Of a stretch of 64,000 bases of DNA, positions 46,220 through 58,446 are shown piece by piece; within the stretch, counting starts at the first letter, position 1; the number at the start of each line of letters is the position of its first letter. The DNA is from Lichina pygmaea (Eukaryota > Ascomycota > Lichinomycetes > Lichinales > Lichinaceae): the NCBI GenBank assembly GCA_963422465.1, contig OY730169.1, positions 372,001 to 436,000 on the forward strand. Reading direction: 5' to 3'. The notes beneath the pieces were generated by a model. It was not told the origin of the DNA, did not search any database, and worked only from the letters and a program-made list of their open reading frames with translations. Both the position numbers and the translations under genes were made by a program.

Positions 46220-46925
46220 TGCCTACCGGATATCAACATACTCTCCCTTGTTCCTTCTTTCTCCTCCGTCCACTACATGGCCGCGCTTCCAAACGCTGCC
46301 GCCGATATACTGTTTTTGCTCCTCATCCAGCCTTTCCAACCCAGCGCCTATTGCTCGCTCGTTCTCTCTTTCCCTTTCTCTTTCTCTTCCCATCAGCTTC
46401 TCTTCCGAGTGAGTTTCAAGACTGGTCCCACATTTGTGTTTCCTCTTTGCAATCTGTTGGGAGTCGGTCGAGTGTCTTGAAAGAGTTTTGGGACGATGCA
46501 AATGTGCGGGGGTAGTTCATCCGGTCGACGAGCAAGAATGTCAATAGCAACTTTCGAGGTGTGACGACAGGGAGAACAATGTTTATGAGATTTGAAGTTG
46601 CCCATGTCACCAGAGGCTGAAATATCTCCTGCAGGTCTGGGAAGGGCCACTGCGACGTTTTAGAACGGTTGGATATTCCAGGGGACCTTCCATTGCGAGT
46701 GGTGTGCAAGTTAAGTTACGACTTTTGTGAGAAGGTGATTATAACATCTATCAGTCTCATGTGTTCTGATCCATACCGGTACTTGTCCCTACTCGGACGC
46801 CGTCAGGGTCGTGCTTGGTAAGCCATGCTTGGTAAGCAGAGGGCACTCGTCCTCATCTTGAAAATCGTCTATCTAGATACACTGATAAACTTAACTCTGA
46901 CCAACACTTCTTTGTAGCTGCCAAG
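46220..46925. other. Intergenic region GLO3 to eIF3g, with probable 5' UTR intron
   Basis: About 700 bp holding the GLO3 3' UTR (C/T-rich around 46260-46400) and the eIF3g promoter. Just before the eIF3g start, GTAAGC at 46832 and TTTGTAG ending at 46917 could bound a leader intron of 86 bp. A branch-site-like CTGAC lies at 46897-46901. No gene recognised. Confidence 0.45.
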
Positions 46926-47982
46926 ATGTCAAAAGCAGCCAAGTATGCATCTCCAACCCCATGTTCTCTCCCGAGTCCCATGCTGATACTGTTTGATCAG
47001 TCGGCCCGACTGGGCAGACGACGAAGACTTTGATGATCCGTCGGTGCTGCCGCAACAGCAGGTGATCGCCAACAAGGATGGCTCCAAGACCGTCATCTCG
47101 TACCGCTTCAACGACGACGGCAAGAAGGTGAAGACGACGCGGAAGATTCGGACGACGGTGGTCAAAGAGCACGTCAACCCGCGAGTGGCTGAGCGCAAGT
47201 CGTGGGCCAAGTTCGGCCTTGAAAAGGGCCGTGCAGCCGGCCCGTCGATGGAGACGACCAGCGTGGGCGAGAACATCATATTTCGACCGAGCGTCAACTG
47301 GAAGGCGAACCAGAAGGACGAAAAGGCAGACAAGGGCAGCCTGAAGGAGCAGCTGAAGGACAAGAAGGTCAAGTGTCGGATCTGTTCGGGCGAGCACTTC
47401 ACCGCGCGATGTCCCTTCAAAGATACCATGGCCCCGATAGACCAAGGAACCGCCGGTGGCGCCGACCTGGAGGACGGTGCCGGCGCCCCGGACGCCGCGG
47501 GCGGTCTCGGTGACGGCAAGTCGAGCTACGTGCCGCCGCACCTGCGCAAGGGAGCTGCTGCGTCCGGTGGCGATCGCATGGGGGGCAAGTACGAGCGCGA
47601 CGATTTGGCCACACTCAGAGTCACGAATGTGAGTACATTGGTCTGCGATGAGCGCGGCGGAGAGTGGCGTTTACTGAGATCTCCGTTGCAGGTCAGCGAG
47701 TTCGCCGAGGAGGACGACCTGCGTTCGATGTTCGACCGCTTTGGCCGCGTTACGCGCGTCTTCCTGGCCAAGGATCGCGAGACAGGGCGAGCAAAGGGCT
47801 TTGCCTTCATCAGCTTCCAAGAGCGTACAGATGCTGCTCGAGCGTGCGAGAAGATGGATGGCTGTAAGTCACGTCATGAACTGGTCTGGCCTGTGGGAGG
47901 TAGACATGCTGACTTGATACTCGCTGCAGACGGATTCGGGCACTTGATATTGAAGGTGGAATTCGCGAAACGATCACAATGA
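46926..47982 (+). CDS. TIF35: Translation initiation factor 3 subunit g (eIF3g)
   Basis: RNA-binding subunit of eIF3 that supports scanning and re-initiation on the 40S ribosome. Exons: 46926-46942, 47001-47628, 47692-47863 and 47930-47982; 289 residues, all GT-AG and in phase. The first exon holds only the first five codons and part of the sixth. The N-terminal part ([12 protein letters not shown], the eIF3i-binding side in yeast) is followed by a zinc knuckle [13 protein letters not shown] (Cys131, 134, His138, Cys143), a Gly/Ala/Asp linker with [11 protein letters not shown], and a C-terminal RRM from about 209. RNP motifs are [10 protein letters not shown] and LRVTN. The protein ends [10 protein letters not shown]. 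The length matches fungal eIF3g. Confidence 0.95.
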
Positions 47983-48193
47983 TCATGTGTATTCCAGTGA
48001 AATGATATTCGTTCCAACGATGCAGTTTTTGTGCCCCTGATGGAGTCATGTGCTTTCTTTCTCGGTCTCGATCCCATCGTTCTTGCGGCAGGAATGTTCA
48101 ACGATGAATCTAACCTTTCTGAGACGGGTATCGTCCCGCTCCGCCTCCCCTTGTTTACGTGACGGAGAAGTTTGGAGCGAGGTCCATGGGTCA

Positions 48194-48201
48194 TGACGTC
48201 A
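48194..48201. promoter_or_regulatory. CRE-like palindrome TGACGTCA upstream of the SDR gene
   Basis: A perfect TGACGTCA, the site bound by ATF/CREB-type bZIP factors, lies about 330 bp before the SDR start and 210 bp after the eIF3g stop. One site of this length can occur by chance. Confidence 0.35.
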
Positions 48202-48530
48202 TCTTTACCCGCATGCGCCCAGCCGAATCACTGGCGTCACTACTCCCCTTGCATTTCCCGCCGAGGAGCATGTACGTGCTATAACGCCCGCGGCGGAGAG
48301 GTATCTGGCTACACTTCGCTCCACCGATTGGAAGGGGCTGTCAAATGAACTCTCGGTTGCCGCGGTGCGTCACGGTCTCTGGCCCCCAGTTGCGATATAT
48401 TCTCCCTAGATCAGGCCAGGCTTGTCGATACACTTCCGCCTTGACCACCACCACTCTTGCCTCATCGCCCCGAGTATCATACAACATCCTACCGGCACGG
48501 ACATACACATCGTCGCAGGCACACGCCAAG

Positions 48531-49815
48531 ATGGCATCCTCAATCACCGGCGGCAAGTTCGATCCCAACACTGACATTCCAGACCTGTCCGGCAAGGTCT
48601 ATCACTGCTCTCCGCTGTCAGATATTTGTCGCAGGCGGCTCACTGACTCGCCGGCTGAGGTGCAGGTCTACGTCGTGACTGGCGGCTCGGCCGGCATCGG
48701 ATTCGGCATCGTCGCGCACATCCTGCAACACAACCCCGCGAAGATCTACCTGCTCAGCCTCAAGGAGGAGCATGCACAACAGGCCCTCGATTCCCTCAAG
48801 CAATATGGCGACCCCAGCAAGGTTGAGTTTTTGCAGACCCAGCTCGAGGACCTGCACCAGGTCGACCAGGTCGCAAAGAAGTTGAAGGGACAGTTGGCTC
48901 AATTGGACGGGGTGCGTGTGTCGTAGGCAGCCGTGCGGGTGACTGGTTAACGACCACACATTTGACGACCGTGACAGTTGATCCTCAATGCCGGTCTCGG
49001 CGTCGGTGTATACAATGAGACCAAGGATGGAATCGGTACGAGCCTCCGGAAGGGCATTTCAGGATCAGTGGTTGTCTGTCGCTGACATGTCAAACGACAG
49101 ACTCGCACTTCCAAGTCAACGTCCTCTCGCAGGTGCATCTCGCATTCAGCCTCCTGCCAATACTACAGAAGACGCCCAACTCGCGGCTCGTGCTGCAGTC
49201 GTCCGACCTGCACCGGGCCTCGCCCAGCGGCGTCAAGTTCGAGAGCCTGGAGGAGATCAACCAGGACATCGGGCCGTCGTATCTGTACAACCGCACAAAA
49301 CTGGGCATGATCCTCTTCGTCCGCGCTCTCGTCCGTCGCATGCACGAGCGCAAGCTGGGCTTTGTCAGTGACGAGCAAGTCTGGATCAACGCAGTGCACC
49401 CGGGAGCGGTGCGCACGGACCAGCAGGAGCAAGCCGTGGACGCGTATGGCTGGGTCGGCAAGGCTCTCGTTGCGGTCACGACCCCGCTCATGAAGGACGC
49501 CATCGAAGAGGGCTGTCGTCCGGCCTTGTTCGCCGGCACGTCGTCGGACGTTATCACCGACAAGATTCAAGGGCAATACGTACGTCTCGTTCCTCCTAGT
49601 CAAGCCACCCAGATGCTTCATTCTCCCTACTTCCCCCTAGCCGCGCACGTGGAAAGAAAATCTGACCTCGATGTGTCTGCATGTAGATCGTTCCGGACAG
49701 GAAAGTCACGTCTCCATCGAGCCAAGCGCAGGATGAGGCTCTGGCGGAAAACCTCTGGACGCTGAACGCGACGCTGCTCAGACGGAAGCTGGGTACCCTG
49801 GAGTATGATATGTAA
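48531..49815 (+). CDS. Short-chain dehydrogenase/reductase
   Basis: NAD(P)-dependent oxidoreductase of the SDR superfamily, resembling the retinol-dehydrogenase and Bli-4-like fungal group. The substrate cannot be told from sequence. Exons: 48531-48596, 48666-48911, 48978-49035, 49101-49579 and 49687-49815; 325 residues, phases consistent. The cofactor loop is TGGSAGIG at 27-34, and NAG at 108-110 supports the core. The catalytic Tyr186 and Lys190 are in YNRTK, with Ser157/158 upstream. NAVHPGAVRTD gives the usual PG motif after the active site. The frame is also open upstream to an ATG at 48345, which would add 62 residues. I chose 48531 because the sequence before it does not look conserved and KMASS is a common start context. 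It is tandem with eIF3g, 548 bp apart. Confidence 0.88.
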
Positions 49816-50181
49816 GCGGAGCGCGCGGGCGGGAGAGAAGGCGTCGTTGGCCTGGAGGTGTTTTGTGAACGTAAAAGTATGACAATCTGGTTCGATCTTG
49901 AAATCGGCGTGCACGACGCAAGGTCCCCAGAAAGTCGATACCTCATCATCATCGTCTGACAGCCGTCTCTCCACCCATCCCAATCATCATCGTCACACAG
50001 TTCGACGAAGGAAGGGCGTATGCTATTCAGTGCAGTCCTTGCTTTCCGCAGCATATCTAATCCAATCACCCTCTATCAAGTATCATACATACATACAGAA
50101 GTTGTTGTTCCACTTCCTGTGTCCGGAAAACACTGAAGATGGGAATCTGTTTGGACAACTTTTTTGTTGATTTTCAAAAGG

Positions 50182-50212
<31 letters not shown>

Positions 50213-50814
50213 AGTGAGTAATGGAAGGAAAGTGTCACACATGTATGTACAGCTATTGATGCACCGGTAGAGATGAGAAGAAGAAGAAGAAGAAGAAGAA
50301 AGGAGAGAAGAAGATAACTATCTACTTGTTCACCCTTCCACTGTCCATCTGCTACGTACAGCCACACCTAAAAGATATAGCAGCAGCACAACCAGCACAT
50401 GGCAACAGCGGGTGACGAAAGTACAGAAAAGTGCTGATTGGGGAATGACATGGAGTGATTGATTAAACAGCAAGGTGTCGGGCAACTCAGCCACGTCGGA
50501 CAGCTCATCGTTCTCTCATTCATCCAATCAAAATCAAAAAAAAATTTGGTTCTCACACAAGCTTTGAGTACTTGCCCAAGGGCCAACTGTGCTCCGCACT
50601 TCCACTGTACCCCTAGGGCAGTACTTGCAGTTCCGAGGTAGTAGCCCTGGCACAGCACAGCGGTGGGATGGTAGCACAACTATGGAGTAGTTCAGTACAA
50701 ATTGTAGGTGCAGCCTGGTGGCACACTTTGTACGTATGTATAATCAGGTGTGACGATCGGGCAATCTAATGAGGTCAGTGATCGATGGAGATAATCTGTT
50801 GAGGCAGTATCCTC
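49816..50814. other. Intergenic region with a 28-G tract and AAG repeat
   Basis: No gene recognised. It holds a run of 28 G at 50185-50212 and an AGA/AAG microsatellite at 50274-50302. A long minus-strand frame here is low-complexity and has no recognisable domain. Confidence 0.6.
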
Positions 50815-51930
50815 TTGAGGCAATTCTCTGCCAACGTTTGTCGGACATCGCTTGTCTATAGAACTTCGACCCCTCGCCAATAAGTGAGGAACGTTCGACA
50901 GATCTTGCTTGACCATCTCTGCCAATGTTCGCTGCACATCGTTGTAATGACTTGATTTTTCACTCCTTGCCAATGAGGTGTCTGACAAATCTTGACCATC
51001 TCCGCCTATGTTCGCTGGACATCGTTGAAATGACTTGGAATTTTTCATTCCTTGCCAGTAGGATGTTCGACAAATCTTGACCATCTCTGCCAATGTTTAT
51101 TTGCTGGACATCGTCGTAATGACTTAGAAGTTTTCACTTCTTGCTAGTAGGATGTTTGACAAGTCATGACCATCTCTGCCAATGTGTGTTGAACATCGCT
51201 GTGGTCACCTTAACCCCTCAACAAGATGTTTGACAAATCTTGACTATCTCTGCCAATGTTCATTTGTTGGACACCGTTGTAATGACTTAGAATTTTTTCA
51301 CTCCTTGCCAGTAGGATGTTTGACAAATCTTGACCATCTCTGCCAATGTGTGTTGAACGTCACCGTGGTCACCTTGACCCCTCATCAATGAGATGTTCAA
51401 CAAATCTTGACCATCTGTGCCAACATTTGTTTGCTGGATGTCATTGACATGACTTAGAATCTCACCAATGAGATGTTTGACAAATCTTGACGGTCTCTCC
51501 CAATGTTCGTCAAACATCTTTAAAGTCACTTTGAAATTTTGACCTCTTGCCAATTAGATGTCCGACAAAAGTAGGGTGCAAAGAAGTGGTGCAGGTAGCT
51601 GTCTCTGCTAATGTATGGAGTTGTTGACTCTTCGCCAACAGGACGTTCAACAAATCTTGACCACCCATGACCACCTCTGCCAACATTTGTCAGACATCTC
51701 CGTGATGACTTAGAATTGTTTAACCTCTTGCCAGATAAGATGGCTGACAGATCTTGACATTCCCTGCCACTGTTTGTCTGGCATCACCATAATCACTTAG
51801 AAATTTTGACCCCCTGCCCATAAGATGTCTGACAAGAATCTTTGACCAGCCTCACCAATTTCTGTTGGATGTCTGACAGGGGTAGGTGTGTAACGCTAGG
51901 ACAGTGTCGATCTGACATCCAACAAGAATT
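50815..51930. repeat. Degenerate tandem repeat field, unit about 80-90 bp
   Basis: At least eleven imperfect units in a row. Each has GACCATCTCTGCCAATGTT-like, GGACATCGTTGTAATGACTT-like, TCCTTGCCA and GATGTTTGACAAATCTT blocks. Clear units begin near 50910, 50993, 51079, 51167, 51240, 51331, 51408 and 51490, with weaker ones to about 51860. Because the units are near multiples of three in places, the minus strand shows repeated peptide words (TLAEMVKICQTSYWQGVK), but no unit is clearly kept open. I call it a satellite rather than a gene. Confidence 0.8.
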
Positions 51931-52047
51931 TAACCCAATCTTCTGATTCCAGACTTTGTTGGACATCTCAGATGTCGGAACATGTGTCCACTTCATCACT
52001 ACCACAAGTAGTGGCTATCTCTTGATTGGGAGAAGAGTACGTACGTT

Positions 52048-52661
52048 TGATTGATTGATTGATTGTATTCCTACACCATTCTAGCACTAGTGTATCTAGG
52101 CTATGCTGGGTCCACTATGAAAACAGGCTGGGAAAACCCCTAGGGGTGAAAAACCTCTCCCTGCAGCGCCTTGCTAGCGCTATCCTATCGAGTCACTGTG
52201 GAACATGAGGGGGGGGGGGGGGGGGGGGGGGGGTGGCTGACTAGTAGCCAGCTGCCAGCTGCTCCTGAGCCCAGGAGAACTGGGGAAGGACACCGTGGTG
52301 CAGGATCCACGCTGTAAGGGCGGCGGCGGGCCGCAGGCGTGAGATCATCACCTGGTAGTCAGTAGTGGAGGCCGCAGCAAAAAGGCTGCAGCGTGCGCGT
52401 TGCAGCCGTGGGCAGTCCATTACAACATGCCTGGCAGTCTCCCACTGCGCCACGCAGCTGCAGGCCGGCGTCGGGAAGTCGGGGACCCGCCGCTTGCAGA
52501 GGAAGGCTGCCAGCCTAATCTTACCTGTCCGGAGTGGTGTCAGGACGCTGCTCTGGGCCTTCGACAGGCCGGCGCGGAGCCGGAGGGCTGACCGGTATGG
52601 CATCTTGTCGGGCTTCCAGTTGTCGCCCCCTCCGGGATCTGGATCCAGCAGCTGGATTTGG
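52048..52661 (-). mobile_element. LINE L5, 5'-truncated, different family
   Basis: A 614-bp LINE end flanked by a 12-bp duplication GAGTACGTACGT (52036-52047 and 52662-52673). On the minus strand it encodes the last 120 or so residues of an ORF2 (MPYRSALRLRAGLSKAQ..., 52603-52241) with a Cys/His motif CSCVAQWETARHVVMDC. It then has a run of 25 C (25 G on plus, 52209-52233), a 3' UTR and a tail of CAAT repeats. It is GC-rich and ends in CAAT rather than AATAAA, so it is a different family from L1-L4. Confidence 0.85.
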
Positions 52662-52673
52662 GAGTACGTACGT

Positions 52674-53940
52674 AGTCGCTGTGCTTACGTACTACAAGAT
52701 TTATGCGGTTTACTGGTCCAGCTCCAGACCTGCGGCCCTGCGCCGGGTAGGACCTTTGTAGCCCTACTCCTGACCTTCAGCCCTCCGCAATCTGAAAGGG
52801 TTTACAGTATTCAGCGAAGAGTAGCGCAGGTTACTGACTAATGACTACGCTGAATCAGCATTACGGTACGTATGTACTTGTTTCCAGATTAGGCCCAGGG
52901 TACTACTCCGTACGCACCTACTCCCGTACACTACGTAAGTTTAGACGGTCAATTATAGTCACACAGCCAAATCAAGTAAACCCCAAGACACCTGATCAAC
53001 AAGGTATTTCCAACATAGTATCTCTCTATCTATCGGTCTACCAGTCGATAATGCAAAAGTATAACACTAGATCTACTCCAGCTCTGCTCCTCCAAAATCT
53101 ATTTTCTCACCCAGTAGTTTGAGCCCACAACTGACAAAGCCCACAGCTGAGCGCTCAGCCTAGCACTATTCATACCAGGTTACCGCAAGTACCACGGATA
53201 TCACCCTGTACTCCTCCCATCTCTTGCCCTCTTGCTCCGAGTACCCTCCCTGCCTTCTATACCTATACCCAATGCGCTAACACCCCCCCCCCCCCCCCCC
53301 CCGTCTGGTCCCACATCTTCCAAATAGGGTCACACATTAAATGAACGGAAGACATGAAAAAGATCAAGTGGAAACAGATAAGTCTTGAGAATCGTGATAG
53401 GCAGAGTGCATGGGAAAAGATGGCAAGATGGAGGAAGAGAACCCGGGTAGTTCCGTACAGTAATGGAAATATGCAACGACCCTTCTGTTCGTGACAGCCG
53501 CTCAGGTGGTGACACCAAAGCCCCCCGGCCAGTTCGGAAAGCCCGCGTGCGTAGTCGATGGCGTCTACTCACCCGTCCAAAGGAAAACGAGAAATGTCAA
53601 AGAGAAATTCTAGAACAAGCTTGGTAGATGTCGGAGAGATGGACGTGTAGAGCGACGATCACAACTTCTCGTGACCACGTCGTTCGTCAGCGGCTATGCA
53701 CGCAGCAGGACCAAAGCAGACAATGAAACGCCGGACTGGCCATCTTCCGCTTGCTCGATGCAAAATGCCCTTGGAAACGCCGACGCTTCCACGATCCGTT
53801 TCGCCTGCTCTGCCCGTAGAAAAATGATGCTGGAAGGAAAAGAGGAGGTGCATAAGAGACGCGTAGGCTGAGCACCGGAGGAAGCAGAACTGCGAGCGAG
53901 GTTCCGACGCCGAAGACGCCGACCGAGGAGGGTAACAACG
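52674..53940. other. Intergenic region before the VIB-1-like gene
   Basis: No gene recognised. A 20-C tract lies at 53283-53302. The right part (about 53600-53940) should hold the 3' UTR of the minus-strand VIB-1-like gene. The frame at 52841-53122 has no domain I know. Confidence 0.55.
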
Positions 53941-54510
53941 TCATTGAGAAACATCACTGTCGTCGATCGGGACGCTGTTCGGGCTGAGCCGGTCGGCAAA
54001 GCCTGCACCTAACGAGTCCGGCGTCGACGGCGTTCGGATGGTTGGGTCACGGCCGAAGGAAGGCATGAACCGAAGGTGATCCCTCATGGCCATGCTGCTG
54101 AGGCGCCATGTGACCCCTGACGACGCAACCTCGGGTGCTTGCTGCGTCCAGGCGGCATCGTGCTGAACGCCTCCGCGCGACAGCGGTCCCATGTCACCGG
54201 CCCCGATCGGTCGCAACGCGAGGTGCTCGCTGACGGTGACACCAGGCTCGAGCGGCGGCGACGGGTACGCCCGGTATCGCAGCTGTTCCCTGGGAAGCCC
54301 TCCTCCCACCATCGACCAATCGCGGTTGAATGGAAGGGTGGTCGCAGCGCCACTACCACCACCGCCACCACTAACACCACCACCACCACCACCACCACCA
54401 CCACCACCACCACCGCACCAACGCGGTTGCTCTTCCGACTTGATGAGGGGACGCTGCCACGGCGACAGGGGCTCTCCCGAGCCGTGGTAGTTGTAACCAC
54501 CACCGCCGCC

Positions 54511-54546
<36 letters not shown>

Positions 54547-55471
54547 CGATCCGCTCAGCTGCGGTAGCGAGCCGCCGAAACCAGGCATCGCTCGAGGCGC
54601 CCCCGCAAAGGGACCGATGCGACCGCCGCCGCCGTCGCCCGGGCCGCGCGGGCCCATGCTCGACGAGCTTCCCCGCCGGTCGTCTTGGTAGTGACCTGGT
54701 GATCGGCCGCGGACGACGACGGGCGCCGACGCGCGCTCGGCCACCTTGACCCACTGGCGTTCCGAGCCCATGGTACCGCCCACCTCGGCGAAGAGGTCGA
54801 CGACGAGGTGGTAGTACTGCTGCGCCGCGCGGCGTTTCCCGTTGTTGGCCGTCGCCGACTTGAACTGGATTCGCTCGAACTGGGCCACGGTCTGCACCTC
54901 GGCCGACTGGGGCGATCCGACGGGCGTCGACGCCGCGGTGTGGCCCGGCGCCGTCGAGCCGGGATGGTCATACTCGTGGTGAATCCGGCCCGACGCGAGC
55001 GCGCCCGAGAAGAGAGCGAGAGAGCCGTCCGGGTGCGGGGCCAGACGCTTCTTTTCGGGCCGATGCTGAGGCCCTTTGTCGCGCTTCGGCGTGTGTTGGA
55101 TCAGGTCGACCGACTTGCCGCCGGCGTCCTCGACGGCGGCGGAGATGCCCATGGCGAATCCGTTGATGCGCGTCGCGGTGCTGAAGCCATCGTTGCGTTT
55201 CAGGTAGAGCGGAACGCCGTCGGCGGCAGGCCGCAAGGTATAGGCGCAGGCAACAGAGAAGTAGTTTCGACGGTAGCAGGTCCAGTCCTGGTCGTACAGG
55301 AAGAAACCCTTGTCGATGCGAGCCTGGATCTCCGGACGAACGATCTGATCAACGCCGGCGGTGATGTGGTGGAAGACGATCGTCGGCTGCAACGGCGGAC
55401 CGGCAGGGCCAGGGGCCAGCGCACCGGAATGCTGCTGCTGATGCTGCTGATGCTGCTGATGCTGCTGATGC

Positions 55472-55503
<32 letters not shown>

Positions 55504-57023
55504 ATGGTGATGATGATGATGATGATGATCTGGCTGTAGCGAGAGTCCCGGCGAGGGCAAGGTCCCGGTCGGGGACGGTGCCAGCAGCCCGGTCGGCGTC
55601 TCAAGGCCCTGACCGGGTTTCGGGTGCGGTGAGACCGGCGACGACCCGAGCAGTTCGGCGTGGGTCCGCGCGGGGAGATAGGCTCTCGTCGGTTGATGCG
55701 CCGAGCCGGCATTCGACGAGCCCGGCATGGTCGGCGGCCCGAGGCCCAAGGGGCCCGCGGGCGGGCGTACGAGCGGTGGCATCATCGCCGCCGACGGAGG
55801 CCTAGGCGCGCGACAGACCCCGTCAGCATACGCTTGGGGGGGAAGACGTCGCAGAGACGCGAGCTAGGCTAGCGATCGATCCAGGTAGGGGCGAGCGCGA
55901 GAAAGGAAGATGATGGCGATGGGAAGAGGGTCAGGTGGTGCGTCGACTCGGCGCCGAGACAAGCCAAGTCCAAAACAGAAGCGCACGAAACAAGATAGGG
56001 CAACGGATGGCGGACAGGACCCGGAGATGGCGCGGGCCGGGCCAGGGAAAGCACGTCACTGGCGCGGTGGGTCGGAACGAACGTACATTCGAGAAGAGGG
56101 AGGATGAGGATGAGGAGGAGGAGGAGGACGTGGAGGACGGTGCTGAGCGGCCGGTGACGGATGAGCTCGTTCGGACAGGAGTTGGTTCGAAGGAGGAACG
56201 GTCGGGGTCGAGCCGTACGCCGGCTTGGACGAGGGGTGGTACGACGGCGCTTGGTCGGCCATGCTGGCGGCGTGATGGTAGACGTTGCCGAAGGGTGCGA
56301 AGGCGAGAGGTGTGGTGGCCGAGCTAGGGCTCGTGGACCACGCTTCGTGGTTGGCCTCTAGCGGACTCATCGGTTGCTCGGATGGAATGTGATAACTGAC
56401 GGACCTCGAAGTGCGACCGTCAGCACGTCTTATGCAGGTTCGTGCCGGGCGCCAGACGGACTCGAGAGTGACCTGAGAAGGCTGAAGAGATGGAGAGACG
56501 GAGAGGAGAGGAGAGGAGAGGAGAGGAGAGGAGAGTCATCGCGGGAAGGCCGAGCCAGACCCGACGGCCAGACCGGTCAGTCAGCCATCCGTCGAGACCG
56601 ACCGCACCCCTTCCTGGCTCGTGATCTGCCCGGCCGAACCACAACGCCGGGCCTGACTGCGGCGGTTTCGCCTTTGACCAGGCACATCCAGCCAAGCACC
56701 CCCTGCGACGTCGTGCCACCAACGGCCGTGAGATCTTCACAGCCGCCGTGGTGGCGAGGCGTCAAGCGTCTCGCTAAGAGGCGCTGACAAAGGGAATAAC
56801 CAGAAGCCATCTGAGCGAGCGAGGGAGGGTGGGGAGGTGGGGGGGTGGAGGTGGTGTGCCAGCCGGGCAGATCGGGTTGGCGGAGAGGCTGCGTGTACAA
56901 GATGCGGTAGGGATGGGCTGAACCAACCCGAAACGATAGTCCGAGAGAAAGACACAGCATGTTTGCTGCAGGCCGCAGCCCCAGGGAAGGCGGTGTTGAA
57001 AGGATGACAAGGGAGGGGGGAAG

Positions 57024-57093
<70 letters not shown>

Positions 57094-58414
57094 CAGAGAG
57101 AAAGAGAGAGAGAGAAAGTTGCGGTGGGTGAGGGTACGAGCACGCGTGGGAAAAGGCGATCTTGATGACAGTAGCACCGGCAGCGAGAGCGAGCAACGTG
57201 AGCAACAGCTGCGAGGCTTTCTTTTTCCAAGCAAGGTCTTGTTGTCATTTGGGGCGAGGGCAAGGACAGGCGGGCAGTCTGTGGGGTCGCAATCTGCGCC
57301 TTGAAGCGAGGATCGGCGCGCGCACCAGACGAGCGACTGCAGGCGACGGATGCAAAGACCAGGACGGAAGCAGGGAAGACGAAGACGGAGGGATGAAGAG
57401 GGTGAGGGTGTATATGTGTGAGATAGAGAGAGAGAGTGTGTGTCGGAGAGGTGGGGGCGACAAGAGCTCAACAAGACCGCGAGAGGCCAGTAGCTTCGAG
57501 ACGACGACGACGACGACATGTGAGGAGAGTGGGCGGAGAGTCATGAAATGCAGATCGAGTAGCCAAGTAAAGCGTAGCATCGCAAGGTGAGGGGGCATCC
57601 ATGCAAGAGGCACGACAGCTAACGACGATGGCGATGCGAGGGCCAGCGCCGAGAACATCCCGATGGACCCTGCGCGGCATGTGTATGCGCGACGTACGAA
57701 ACGGCCGCTTGTGCGGCCGGTGCTGCAGCCCGATAATTGCTGGCCGTCGTGTCTCCGGAGGTCGGCTCGCACACGCCCATCCTGGACAGGCCAGCACATC
57801 GAGGACAGCATGGATGCGCTCGAATTTGGGAACAATAGGCGCAGGTAGCTGCTGCCCCGCCATCGAGCGCGGAGGAAGGCAGAGATGAAACCGAGGACGC
57901 AGGCTCCGAAGGGTAAAAACGAAAGAATGAATTGTCTTGCGACGAGGTATCTGGGACTCGGTAGAAGACCAAAGAAATGACGGGTACTCACGCTGTTGCT
58001 GCTGCTGCGCCGACGTCAAAGGCTGAATCATGCGAGCCCTGCGCCTCGGCGATGCTACCCATGTAGTCGAACCCATGCGCTGTATCATCGACGTTAAGGC
58101 CATGGCTGTTGTGGCCGGTGTGATCGGCGGCGGCGGCGGCGGCGCAAGCAGCGGCTACACCACGGACGCCGGCGCCACGGGCCGCGGCAACGCTTGCGCC
58201 GTGGCCGGCTCGACTAGCGGTGCCGTCCAGGCCGAGGCCGATCAGGTCGCCGGCTGCGGGCCACTGGCCGAGGCCGAAGGATACCTCGACAGTGACCGGT
58301 GAGGATGTCGGGTCCAAGGGCGATGCAGTTGCCGAGGTTGGCCGAAAACGCTCATACGACGCGGCCAGCCGCGTACCGGTAGTAGTCTGGTGCTGCCGGT
58401 GCTGCCGGTGCCGG

Positions 58415-58446
<32 letters not shown>

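Noticed and set aside
50692-51093. A minus-strand frame with repeated peptide words
   Set aside because: It follows the satellite unit, and units are not kept open across the field, so I treat it as repeat DNA.
50815-51930. CRISPR-like array
   Set aside because: The units are long, degenerate and contiguous, without fixed repeats and unique spacers, and the genome is eukaryotic.
56577-57519. Long Ser/Leu-rich frames on the minus strand
   Set aside because: They are translations of the GA/CT microsatellite in the VIB-1-like intron.
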